Shown here in pieces: positions 34,701 to 42,953 of a stretch of DNA of 64,000 nucleotides. Each line of letters begins with the position of its first letter. Position 1 is the first letter of the stretch. Source of the DNA: Heliocidaris erythrogramma (taxonomy: Eukaryota; Echinodermata; Echinoidea; Camarodonta; Echinometridae); assembly GCA_025617745.1 (NCBI GenBank), contig CM046859.1, positions 29,718,744 to 29,782,743 on the forward strand, in the 5' to 3' direction. A program made the translations under genes and the position numbers. The notes beneath the pieces were generated by a model. That model made no database searches. It had not been told where the DNA came from and worked only from the letters and a program-made list of their open reading frames with translations.

Positions 34701-35303
34701 ATAAGATCTGGAGCTTTTTTGGGGGGTGGAGCTTAAGAGGCTAGGAAAAAATATTTCAAAAAATATTTAAAAATCTATGAAACATCTTTAGATGTTTTAA
34801 TAACAAAATATGAGTTGTATGCATGCCCGCACATCAACAGAAATTAACTTGCATTTGGATTTCTGGGGACCTTTAATGAATAATGTTATCAATATCATGG
34901 TTATCATCGTGGTTATCAATCATCAAGACATCAATTCATTGACACTGACAGTGACAGTCATTATCGGTTCCCCTCATTCATGTCATTATCATCATGTTCA
35001 TCATGTTTTGTATCCAGCATCTTTGCACATCATCAGACTTAGTTTCAGAGCATGTTTCTCAACTTTCAACCCCCTCCTCACTCACCTGTTGTGATTTTAT
35101 CATATCACAACCATCCTGACCATAAAGTAATTCTTATTTTTTTAAAACAAATCTTATGCTTATCAATAGACAATACGGACTCACTCTTTGGGAAAAAGTC
35201 GAATGTCTTCAATTTTGCCGAGAAAGCTGAAGAGCGACCGCACCTGGTCCAACGTTGCTGCCGATGAAACATTGTTCACTTGTGCCACTTTTGTCACCGC
35301 CAT
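22373..35303 (-). CDS. SREK1: SREK1/SRSF11-type SR splicing regulator, complete, 10 exons plus a 33-nt cassette exon
   Basis: Exons in transcript order: 35303-35185, 33707-33574, 33055-32904, 32407-32243, 30969-30791, 30078-29948, (27889-27857), 26817-26493, 25867-25796, 23882-23661, 22709-22373 (TGA). All phases agree; 611 aa without and 622 aa with the short exon. Order of domains: RRM1 (about 5-80), Ala/Gly/Pro linker, RRM2 (about 179-255) with TIYVGNL and RFAFVEF, a conserved INHSNNAIVKPP and KQVRDAQALIQAAID block, long RS repeats, a Lys/Glu/Asp tract and an acidic end DMDMDSD. Proteins of this family bind other SR proteins and exonic RNA in the nucleus and modulate splice-site choice. 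RRM2 favours SREK1, while the tail resembles SRSF11, so the gene may be the single precursor of both. Confidence 0.93.
23467..23592 (-). mobile_element. Dispersed element with hammerhead-like core (copy 1)
   Basis: On the minus strand: CTGAAGA, then CGATCAG-loop-CTGATCG, then AAACGTCGAG, followed about 60-75 nt later by ACATGGTGTAACCC. The same order of motifs appears in each arm of the palindrome at 39,779-40,100, so both belong to one family. The core resembles the ribozyme of Penelope-like retroelements. Confidence 0.45.
23661..23882 (-). CDS. SREK1: SREK1 exon 9: RS/Pro repeats
   Basis: RS-type repeats with PP spacers (ERSRSRSPPHRRRSPSRSPP...). It starts with one base completing an Arg codon and ends AA|GTAAGT, completed to Lys by the next exon. 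Third-codon positions are free, but the RS pattern is kept only in this frame, confirming the reading frame. Confidence 0.92.
23945..24118. mobile_element. MITE with CAGTGGAACCCCGTTATAA end
   Basis: Left end CAGTGGAACCCCGTTATAA after TA; right end AGAACAAGGTTCCACTTTTA, an imperfect inverted copy. Typical of pogo/Tigger-like non-autonomous elements. Located in the SREK1 intron between exons 9 and 8. Confidence 0.55.
24480..24556 (+). mobile_element. LINE 3' tail with GAATT repeats
   Basis: The segment ends GGACGAATAAAACTGAATTG followed by further GAATT/GAACT repeats, a short-repeat terminus typical of CR1/L2-group LINEs. A similar tail is at 27,955-28,000. Bodies are heavily 5'-truncated. Confidence 0.5.
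24735..25560. mobile_element. Non-autonomous element with TATGCCTCCGC ends and tandem half-site repeats (copy 1)
   Basis: The left edge TATGCCTCCGCG is the inverse of the right edge GCGGAGGCATAAA. Between them are four tandem units of 161-180 bp. Units begin TGACCT at 24,838, 25,018, 25,188 and 25,349, and carry clustered TGACCT half-sites, CAAAATCTAATCAGTTCATC, GGTACCAAGTTTGAAGTTC and GAGATATCG.GGTAACGGTG. The right part has a GGAC microsatellite and a hairpin made of TGCCTCCG..CGGAGGCA. It lies in a SREK1 intron. Confidence 0.8.
25631..25767. mobile_element. Chimeric MITE (two different ends)
   Basis: The left end GGGGGCGTTTCATCAAGTGT matches the GGGGAGCGTTTCATCAAGC family; the right end GATGACAAGTTTTATGAAAC matches the CCCTGTTTCATAAAACTTG family. 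The core GCTCTCAGCCAATCAGGTGC is shared by both. It sits about 30 bp from the donor of SREK1 exon 8. Confidence 0.7.
25796..26817 (-). CDS. SREK1: SREK1 exons 7-8: RS domain
   Basis: Exon 7 (26817-26493) reads AVMAVEEKDEKKDKKRSPSP and then a long arginine/serine array with TPP and SP spacers. Exon 8 (25867-25796) codes DRRKRSRTPPRSYSSKRRSR, a block conserved in both SREK1 and SRSF11. RS domains are phosphorylated by SR protein kinases and mediate contacts among splicing factors. The internal ATG near 26,812 is not the start, since upstream exons read through in frame. Confidence 0.92.
27857..27889 (-). CDS. SREK1: Candidate 33-nt cassette exon of SREK1
   Basis: A strong pyrimidine tract and CTTTTCAG precede the exon at 27,890; it codes ALQPEVKDKAK and is followed by GTAAAC. 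Both edges are phase 1, so inclusion adds 11 residues (AAIDP-ALQPEVKDKAK-AVMAV) and skipping keeps the frame. No other open, phase-matching exon was found in this 3.1-kb intron. A LINE-like GAATT tail lies 70-110 bp away. Confidence 0.55.
28404..29888. mobile_element. Non-autonomous element with TTTATGCCTCCGCC ends and 7 tandem half-site repeats (copy 2)
   Basis: Perfect 14-bp terminal inverted repeats: TTTATGCCTCCGCC at 28,404-28,417 and GGCGGAGGCATAAA at 29,875-29,888. Inside are seven 169-171-bp units whose TGACCT clusters start at 28,605, 28,775, 28,944, 29,114, 29,285, 29,455 and 29,626. Then come a GGAC/CGGACGCA microsatellite (29,765-29,834) and a terminal hairpin. Just outside the left end is the short palindrome CGACCGCTCGCGGTCG. 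No transposase frame. Located in the SREK1 intron that also carries the 33-nt exon. Confidence 0.85.
29948..30078 (-). CDS. SREK1: SREK1 exon 6: post-RRM2 conserved helix
   Basis: Reads INHSNNAIVKPPGKTQEAIQ and on to KQVRDAQALIQAAIDP, a predicted helix conserved in SREK1 and SRSF11 just before the RS domain. It ends in phase 1 (CCA G|GTAATT), which is compatible with joining either the 33-nt exon or exon 7. Confidence 0.93.
30791..30969 (-). CDS. SREK1: SREK1 exon 5: core of RRM2
   Basis: Starts TVLAEQLLTFFQQVGEVKYV, then RMAGDETQPTRFAFVEF and NGVMFAGRPIK. The RNP1 aromatic residues (F-A-F) are present. The acceptor is TTTCAG at 30,975-30,970 and the donor GTAAGT. High similarity to vertebrate SREK1 as I know it makes this the strongest homology in the gene. 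Confidence 0.95.
31078..31355. mobile_element. MITE with AGGGATAC ends
   Basis: Left TTACAGGGATACTCAATCGC and right TGGCGTATCCCTTTAA are imperfect inverted ends bordered by TTAC and TTAA. The interior is GC-richer than its surroundings and non-coding. In the SREK1 intron between exons 5 and 4. Confidence 0.5.
31485..31575. mobile_element. SINE tail fragment
   Basis: AATAATAATAATGGCCGC..., TATAGCGCCTTACC and ATTATTACCTCGGTCACTTG match the 3' part of the SINE at 4,190-4,497. The tRNA-like head is missing. Confidence 0.5.
32243..33055 (-). CDS. SREK1: SREK1 exons 3-4: linker and first strand of RRM2
   Basis: Exon 3 (33055-32904) codes AMPEESKALQM then a Gly/Pro/Leu linker with GLLPTPPQPL. Exon 4 (32407-32243) codes an Ala/Gly stretch, then NNVDPSKVEEIRRTIYVGNL, the conserved lead-in and RNP2 of RRM2. 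The linker is the low-complexity spacer seen between the two RRMs of SREK1. Confidence 0.92.
33574..35303 (-). CDS. SREK1: SREK1 exons 1-2: start codon and RRM1
   Basis: Exon 1 (35303-35185) opens MAVTKVAQVNNVS and runs to RLFPKE; its donor is GTGAGT. Exon 2 (33707-33574) gives RICFVLFEDPTSVGMAQHLT and NTVFIDRPLQVSPYVEG, the RNP1 side of the RRM. The ATG at 35,301-35,303 is chosen because it is the first in frame and directly precedes the RNP2-like strand; the context AAAATGG is good for initiation. Vertebrate SREK1/SRSF11 have longer glycine-rich N-termini, which are absent here. Confidence 0.92.
33734..33899. repeat. 166-bp palindrome beside SREK1 exon 2
   Basis: Arms AAATCCAAAAAAGATCATAAG ... 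CACCAGTGTTTG (left) and its reverse complement (right) agree except for a 10-bp tandem repeat of ATCATAAG in the left arm. The spacer is about 30 bp around 33,806-33,835. On the SREK1 transcript it ends about 25 nt before the acceptor of exon 2. Confidence 0.85.
34234..34876. mobile_element. 643-bp element with ~215-bp inverted arms and TTAA borders
   Basis: The left end TTAAAGGTCCCCAGAAATCC and the right end GGATTTCTGGGGACCTTTAA are perfect inverses, and the match continues about 215 bp inward to CCAATCATTAGT / ACTAATGATTG. The spacer is about 216 bp. TTAA borders followed by AGG fit a Kolobok-type end (TTAA target, 5'-RRG), though piggyBac-like origin is not excluded. No transposase is coded. 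It lies in SREK1 intron 1. Confidence 0.75.
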
Positions 35304-35640
35304 TTTCAAGCTTCAGTTCAGAACGAACTTAGCCTAAAGAGAGGTGTTTGGCGAAGGTTTAAGTCAAGAAACAACCATTATATTTTTGTCAGATCTCTGC
35401 GTTTATACTCGTATACCGCGTCCGCGTATACCGTCTACGTACGTTGGATCAACGTGGGTTTACAAACAATAATGGCCCAGCTCGAGCGATGAGGTCGGGT
35501 TGGCCCAAATACGTGCATCAAGAGTCGTCCCAAAGCCATGTCTGCCTCATCGATCTCGCCAGATAAAGAGGGCGAGTTTTTCCGCCTTTTTATGCCTTTG
35601 ATCTTCTTTCTTCTCATTTTTTCCTTTTTTTAATCTCTCT
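35304..35640 (-). promoter_or_regulatory. SREK1 5' UTR and promoter region
   Basis: CpG-containing, no TATA box at a useful distance. The start codon lies inside AAAATGGCGGTGAC, close to the YY1 consensus AANATGGCGGC that often overlaps the start of TATA-less housekeeping genes. The start of transcription cannot be fixed from sequence alone. Confidence 0.45.
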
Positions 35641-36168
35641 TTGTATTATTTCTTTTTGCAAAAGACGGAACAAGAAGGACAGTGTGACAGGTAGGGAAGA
35701 TGGGGGAGGGGGTGATCTGGGAGGTTTTATTTAATTTAAAGATTTTACTGCACAGATAAACAAAATATAGCATTGTTTATAATTGCTAATGGAAGACGCC
35801 AGTGTGACAATATCAACATCAATGAGGTATCAATTTCCATAAAAGGCAATTAGCGATTTTTTTTTTCAATTTCACGATTATGATACTGAAACAGAGGAAC
35901 GGCAAGATTGAGTCGATATATGTCGTAACTTTTCAGTACATTATTAAAATGATACAAGCCATGCATCGATCAGTGTGATGATGATGATGACGTATAATTA
36001 GCATTACTAATAATTTGGATAGACTTTTTCTGTAATAAGAAAACTCTGCCTAATGCAGGCATGCCGTACTATTTCACCTGGCCAACGTGAAGTGAAGGAT
36101 CCAACCAAGGGGTGTCGATCCGTGTTCACGATTAGGTTGGAGGGGGGTAACCGGCGAGGGAGCGAAGC

Positions 36169-36501
36169 CAGTGACGTATTTAGGGCTTACAGCGCCTGAA
36201 GTTACCCCCCCCCCCCCCACACCCGAGTACCCAAACTTATCTACGTTAGCGAGGGAACAAGGTGATCAATTTTTAACCCTTTCATGTGCATTTTACCCAG
36301 GAAAGTTTGCATTTGACCACCGCAATTGAGCGGCAGAGAAGCTCGAATTTTGGAAAATTTCAAACCTTCAAAAACTAGATTTCTAGTGCATTCACCCTGC
36401 GGATTCTTCCTTTCCCCCTTTTTTCTTTCTCTCCGCGTTTTTTACGCCTTTCAAAGTGTCACCCAAGGCACGTGCCCCCTGCCCCCCTAGATACGCCACT
36501 G
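36169..36501. mobile_element. hAT-like non-autonomous element
   Basis: The left end CAGTGACGTATTTAG and the right end CTAGATACGCCACTG are inverted. The flanks AGCGAAGC and ACCGAAAC could be a decayed 8-bp duplication. Shares internal text (for example 'GGCACGTGCCCCCTGCCCCC') with the element at 42,289-42,953. Confidence 0.6.
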
Positions 36502-36899
36502 ACCGAAACGACCAAGCGGGGGAGGGTGTGGGATGGGGGTATCCCCCCTCCCACGCCAGGGACTTTTTAAAAATCTGTGTAAACAACTTGCATTTTAGAG
36601 CATCCTAAAATGTTTTTTTTTAATGAAAAGAAGGAATGCACGAATCTACACCTACGGAACCCCTCAATTGTTATACCCTTACTTCTAATCATTAAAGAAT
36701 CTGATGGTATTTCAAGATCAAACATAATGATTGTGGATAAATATTAAGTGTTATTATATATACATATATTTCATTCAAATATTATTATTATTAAAAATTA
36801 TTGGGGGATTATAATACAGGTCATCCCCCCCCCCCCCCCGAATCTACACCCATGATCCAACCGCATAGCCAGGATTTCATTTTAGTCCAAAAATCTCTG

Positions 36900-36932
36900 A
36901 CAAGCAAAAAAAAAAAAAAAAAAAAAAAAAAG
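36900..36932 (+). repeat. Poly(A) tract
   Basis: A run of about 25 A followed by AGAAAAGAAAAGG; probably the tail of a decayed retroposed copy, but no body could be named. Confidence 0.4.
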
Positions 36933-37129
36933 AAAAGAAAAGGTCCTCAGCGTTTTAGGGTCTATATTTAACTACTTTTTAGCTACAGCACCCCAGCATC
37001 TTCAGCCCTCTAAGAGGTGCAGGGGTGCTGCGTACCCCCTGATTTTTTCGAGGGGGTGCTGCATACCCCCTGATTTTTTCGAAGGGGTGCTGCAGCACCC
37101 CCCGCACCCCCGGCTCCCAGGCCCCTGGA

Positions 37130-37765
37130 TGCTCCCCAAGGGGTTGGTGCAGGGAGGGGGAAGTTTTCCCCCTCCCGCGCGAAGTGCGAAAGCTCTGACG
37201 TTTTATAGCACATTTGAGGGAAAGATAACGGCTCGTAGCACCTATTTTTTAGGCGGATGGTTATTTCGAATCCGGACTGCTCATCAGTTATTTGGATGTA
37301 ATAATGCACTGTAACAGGGATGGGGGAGTTTCCCCCTTCCCGCGCGAAGCGCGAAAGCTCTGACGTTTAAGCAAATTTGAGATAAAGATAACGGCTTGCA
37401 GCAAACAATTTTTTTAGGCGGAAAGTTATAGTTCCTTTTTCAATTACTTGGACGCAATACTGCACTGTATGTAACAGGGATGGGTGCAGGGAGGGAGAGT
37501 TTCCCTCCTCCCGCGCGAATCGCGAAAGCTCTTACGTTTTACAGCAATTTGAAAGAAGGATAACGGCTCGAAACACTTTTTATTAGGCGGAAAGTTAGTT
37601 CGACGCCCTAGCTGCTTTTCAGCTATTTTGACGCAATAGTGCCCTGTATATAACAGGGGTTGGTGCAGGGAGGGGGGAGTTTCCCCCTTCCCCCGCGAAA
37701 ACTTTGACGTTTTAGCAAATTTTGAGAGAAAGATAACGGCTTGTAGCGTCCTTTTAGACCTTTTT
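37130..37765 (+). repeat. Tandem repeat of 160-179 bp, ~3.6 copies
   Basis: Units begin GGTTGGTGCAGGGAGG (or shortened) near 37,142, 37,318, 37,478 and 37,658. Each contains CCCGCGCGAA.CGCGAAAGCT, AAAGATAACGGCT, TTTAGGCGG and GCACTGTA.TAACAGGG. The fourth unit is cut short. Confidence 0.85.
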
Positions 37766-39778
37766 CTCTCACTTCCCCCGCTTTTTCGCTCTCGCTTTTT
37801 TTTTTTTTTTTAGTGGCTGAATAGGGGGGGGGGGGGAGGAGCATGGCCCCACTGTGCCCCCTGTCTACGCCAGTGGTTATGATATGCAAAACTAATGTGG
37901 AATATTGTGATAAAATGATATTTGGCGGAAAAGACCATTTGTTAATGATCATACCAATGTTTCTGGATATCAATTTACAAACATTATCAATATGATGCTT
38001 CTATGAAAGTTTATTATCTATTACAGTACCTAGACAGTTTCATTTTAATCACTTTTTGTATTTGTTTATTATCTATTAAAATCGGATGAGGTATATAAAT
38101 AGTTAAACGTATAACTAAATACATGTAACATGTAATTTTTTTTTCTAGATTTAATGATAATTTGTTAGCCTTAATCTATTTTGCGACTGAATCCAGTTTC
38201 ATGAATTAATCAACAGTTTTTTCATGTCAAACAACTTTTGACTGCACAGAATTTCGCAAAGTTCTCCAGCATCAGATTTGCCTAGAGAATAGGTCAGTCC
38301 ATGAAGATAATTATCCGAGCCCGACCCGGCAGCGGCCAAGGTAAATAATTATCCCAATATGAGAAATGATTATTATCGGTGCAGCTCTCGTATCGTCCTA
38401 ATTAGAATCTGACATTGGACATGTCAAATCACCGTCCATAAAGCCACTTACAAGCTTTATCAATCATTATTATGCTGCATCAAACTCTAAATGCTATAGG
38501 TAGAAGTCCATTAAATCATCCTGTTAATAACAATTATCTGGCTAATGCCACATTACTGCCCCCTGATTTGTTGGCCACATTCATTTTGCGCCGAAAATGA
38601 TAAGAGTGACTCTAGTGAGTATAAATTTGCCAATAATTTGTGATCGAGTATAATGTCAGGGTAAAAGTTAAGTTGACATTTTCGTGAGGCTCTGGCCAGA
38701 AAGCGGTTAAGAAAAAAAAAATTCTGGCATGAATCGCATATTGCGATTGCTATCGGTATCTCATTCTTTTCTTTTCTTATGTTAACCAATACCTATCAAT
38801 CAATAAACCTGTCTATATACATCTCAATTCACCTTGGGCTGCCGTTAGACATTATTTCATTATTCAAATACACAGTCGCCTGAAAATATTATCCTATAAC
38901 AAACAACACGTAAAAACAAAATAAAACAAACAAAACACCCCCCCCCCCAAAAAAAAAAAAAAAATAAATAAATATATATATATATATATTTATAAATTAA
39001 AAATAAATAAATAAATAAAAATAAAAGGAACAAAAAAGGAAGACAAAATACACCGATTTCATTATTCAAATAATATTCAAGCCTCGAAAAGCAGAAATAA
39101 TGCAATCTTAAATGATTCCTCTCAGGAAACTACACAATGAGTTGACCAATCATACCAGAGGAGGGATTTTAAATTGCATATTTAATCCGTAGGCCTATTT
39201 TATGACTTCGCAACACCACATTGTTGTAGTCTTTTTTGCAAATAGTATAAGGAATAATTAGTTGATCTATATAATGCTGATTTTGAAACTTAATTGTTGA
39301 TCTCTCTGTAATAATTCATAAGTTGGTCTCGCTTTGATAATACATTATACAAAGTTTGAACAATTTAAAGTTTCTCCTTGACATGTTAAAAAGTTTAAGA
39401 TAAACGTGATAACACAGACAAACAAGCAAACTGACAACATCAAACGAAAATGATTTCAGAAACACCATCCAATTGTGAAGGTATTGATATGAATTGAGAT
39501 CAAACTGATATAAATGTATTTTCAAATCTACAATGTTGGTGCCAGGTAGGGGCGGCGAGCAATATTTCAGGAGGGGGGGGGGGGCAAACTCAGTTTAATG
39601 GAAGCCTACGCAATGAGGATCAACCGATTCCGTATTATCATGCTGGTGTTTCAATTTCAAACTTTTGGAAGTTTTTTTATTTCCACATATTATGTCTTAA
39701 CATTTAAAAAAAACACCCAAAACCTAGGACGTATATCCAAATTAAGAGCAAGAACATAACAGTAACATTATACATATG

Positions 39779-40100
39779 AAAAAAGGTTTGCGGTACAACC
39801 ATGTGAGTTGGAATAACTCCACGTTCCGGTCAGAATGCTCTGGCCGTCGTCAGGAGAATGAGAAGAGCGAATAAATCAGCAGAATTTATATATGAAGCGG
39901 TAGAAATTCTACAGCTTCACAACTTGTTTGTAACTTGCCTAACATTACAAACAAGTTGAGAAGCTGTAGAATTTCTACCGCTTCATATATAAATTCTGCT
40001 GATTTATTCGCTCTTCTCATTCTCCTGACGACGGCCAGAGCATTCTGACCGGAACGTGGAGTTATTCCAACTCACATGGTTGTACCGCAAACCTTTTTTC
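39779..40100. repeat. 322-bp near-perfect palindrome
   Basis: Arms of about 155 bp, from GAAAAAAGGTTTGCGG to ACAACTTGTTTGTAA, match almost base for base around an 11-bp centre CTTGCCTAACA near 39,933. Each arm carries one copy of the element family seen at 23,467-23,592, with CTGACGA, a 7-bp stem and GAACGTGGAG, arranged head to head. Confidence 0.9.
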
Positions 40101-40233
40101 TGAATTACAACTTCACCATGCAAACCTTCAAATCCTATATTATACATATGAGATATAGATATAACAGATCCTAATTCAATAGATTTTGGTATGATTTATA
40201 TTGATAACGTAATTGGTATATGCAGCCTGGGTA

Positions 40234-40492
40234 CAGTGGCGGATCCACGGGGCACTTCCGGGCCCGTGGCCCCCTCCCTTTTGGAAGAAAAGTATGCACT
40301 TTGACCATAAAGGATTGTGCCCCCCCCTTTAGAATGAAAACCTTTTTTTTTGTTTGCTTGTCAGAGAATTATGGAGGGAAACTGGACCCCTCCCCCCACT
40401 GAGCGAACTTCTGAGAAGCTGGCAAGACCAAAAAAATACGGGTCTAACTTTTCCAAAAGTTGTGTGTCCCCTTATATCCTGGATCCGCCCTG
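40234..40492. mobile_element. hAT-type non-autonomous transposon with perfect 8-bp target duplication
   Basis: Terminal inverted repeats CAGTGGCGGATCC (left) and GGATCCGCCCTG (right). CCTGGGTA occurs directly on both sides (40,226-40,233 and 40,493-40,500). An 8-bp duplication with CAG-starting ends is the hAT signature. The 259-bp interior has no transposase and includes C-rich tracts. Confidence 0.88.
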
Positions 40493-41821
40493 CCTGGGTA
40501 TAATGATCTAGACGTTGTGGAGGAAAACATGGGTGGAGGGGTCTATTAAGAAAGCATTGCTTCTATTTTATTAGCACTACTGATGGAGGTATCTGCCTTA
40601 CGACCCCCAATCCCCAATCCGTCGCTCCTGTACATGATGGGAAAAACTTTATGATCATCGTTCTCGCAATTTTATACAATCTAGATATTTTACTTTAGAG
40701 ATGATATCGATTCTCATAATAAGAAGATTGACTGATCGCACTAAGATAGGACAAATACATAGGTATTATACCAACAATTATTACTATAAGTCAAAATGAA
40801 TCGGATGGGAGAGTGATAGTGAAATGCTCCAGTTTTTGTTTTTAGATCTCCATAGCGATCAATCATCCACGGCGCCTGAAGGCAATTTCCCAGCAAATAC
40901 GAGTCAATGATAGCTAGATAGCACTAATTAAGAAGTGTTGCCCTACATTTCAATCATTTCGTGCTCATAATGGGATATAGACCTCGGGCTTAATCTGATT
41001 TTTATTTCCTTTTCCTTTTTCGTGGTCTGTGAGAAATTCACGGGCTACGGTCAAATCGGAGCGAGATAGATCGTTCTAACTATTACTTCAACCCCATAAA
41101 TCACAAGTTTGGTTTAACTGAAGAAAAAAAAAATGTTATTAGAGAAATTAAAATGACCCTTCAAAAGCAAAGCAGCACATGAGAAAAACGGAGAGTTATC
41201 CTAAAACTAGATTCCCTCGAGGAATCTAGGTATGCAGTAAAACAATATTATTGTGGAAGGAAAGATCATCTCCATTTGCATAACCACATTGGGATATGCA
41301 GGGTGGAGGGGGGGGGGGGGTGGGGCAGTATATAGGCGGTAGGGATTGGCCTCGGGTGAAACTAATGGATATAAACGTGATCAACCTTAACTCGTTGAAT
41401 ACCAGAATTCCCTCAATCCCATATATAGGCTTTGCAGAGGGTCCATAATTATAGTTCCCGTATGCAATGGGTTAATTACGAATCACTCTACGGGTGGGAA
41501 GCGGGGGGGGGGGGGGTGGGTTGCTGATTCTGTCAAAATGGTTCCTGTTCAATCTGTTAAAATATAGCCCATTATAATTACGGTTCATGATCATAAATAC
41601 GTTCGCTTGATTCTGCAATAAATATAATCTAATCTCCAATCATGTGCTTGAAATAGATTCCAATAATTTGTTTTTTGTTTGTTTTTTTACGAAATAGTTA
41701 TTTTGAAGAGATTTTTATTATTACATGATGTTGTCAAGATTTTCTTTTTAAAGCTACTTTATCCCAATAGCATTACAGGATGGCCATCCACTGTTATACT
41801 CAAAATAAACGATCAATGTTC

Positions 41822-41946
41822 TTTTGTCTCTCGCTCTCTCTCTTTCTCTTTCTCAAGTTTCTCCTTCTTCTCTTCTCTTTCTTTCTCTCTCTCTCTCCCT
41901 CTCTCTCTGTCTCTCCCCCTCTCTCTCTCTCTCTCTCTCTCTCTCG
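41822..41946 (+). repeat. CT microsatellite
   Basis: Nearly uninterrupted CT dinucleotides with CCC and TTT interruptions. Apparent open frames here are low-complexity Ser/Leu shadows. Confidence 0.9.
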
Positions 41947-42288
41947 TCCGCTCTCTACTTTACACTCGGTCCTCGGACGTCTGCCTATCTCTCAATTATG
42001 ATCTGAATTATTTCACTCTAGAAGGCCCCAAGTAGTGAACTGGTCAAGTTCATCATGTTCATGTCACTGACTGGCTTAATCGATGGAGTAGGGTTCGTGT
42101 GATATATCTAATTGCAAATTTAAAAAAATCAATGTGGGATCAGTTTGCTTTTCGACTCGCATCTTAGGCCATCCCCCAGCATCCCCATGCAGTGACACAT
42201 TAAAAATGTGAATTTCATAATAGCCTATTACACTACAAGTAGATAAGCGGCAACAGGCACAGTAAACCAACAGCCAGCATGGCCAGCC

Positions 42289-42953
42289 TGGATGGCGTAT
42301 CTAGGAATTATGGCGTCAGGGGAAAACAATGAAGTTGCCCCCCCCTTCTCCAAGTATTACCCAAATCTATTCAAGTTCAGTGATTGTGAGACCGAGCCGT
42401 ATATTTTGTTATTGCATTTTTAACCTTCAAAAAATTTCTGGTGCATTTTACCCGCAAGAAATTGTGTACATTGATAAACGGTTTTCTATTCACTCTCTTC
42501 TGAAAATTTGATTTCTTTCCAATGTCGAACCTTTGCAAATGCTATTTTATACACTTTATCCTATATTTAGGGTACAATATTTAACAAGAGGCTGATGAAA
42601 CTTCCAGGAGAAAGTACGAAAAAGCAATGAGAATTACATTTATATTTTTCAAATTTTGAAACCCTTTAAAAACGCTATTCAAAAAATATATATAGTAGGC
42701 CTTCACCGGGGCGCAAAATCAAGAGATCCTGAATTAACATAATTATGCGAGGGAGCAAAGCGACCGATCAATAGAAAATTCTTGCATTTCAAACCCTCCA
42801 AAATGTATATCTAATGCAATTTACCCTGGTGATTGGGGAGCATAATCTCTTTTTTTTTTCGTTTCCCCCTTTTTCTTTCCCTCCTTTTCAATATTTGCAC
42901 CACTTTCAAGTGCCGCTCGAGGCACGTGCCCCCTGCCCCCGTATACGCCATTG
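42289..42953. mobile_element. hAT-like element, diverged
   Basis: The left end GGATGGCGTATCTAGG and the right end CGTATACGCCATTG resemble CAGTGGCGTATCTAG. The interior matches the element at 36,169-36,501, including 'GAGGCACGTGCCCCCTGCC'. Ends have several mismatches, so it is older than 40,234-40,492. Confidence 0.5.
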
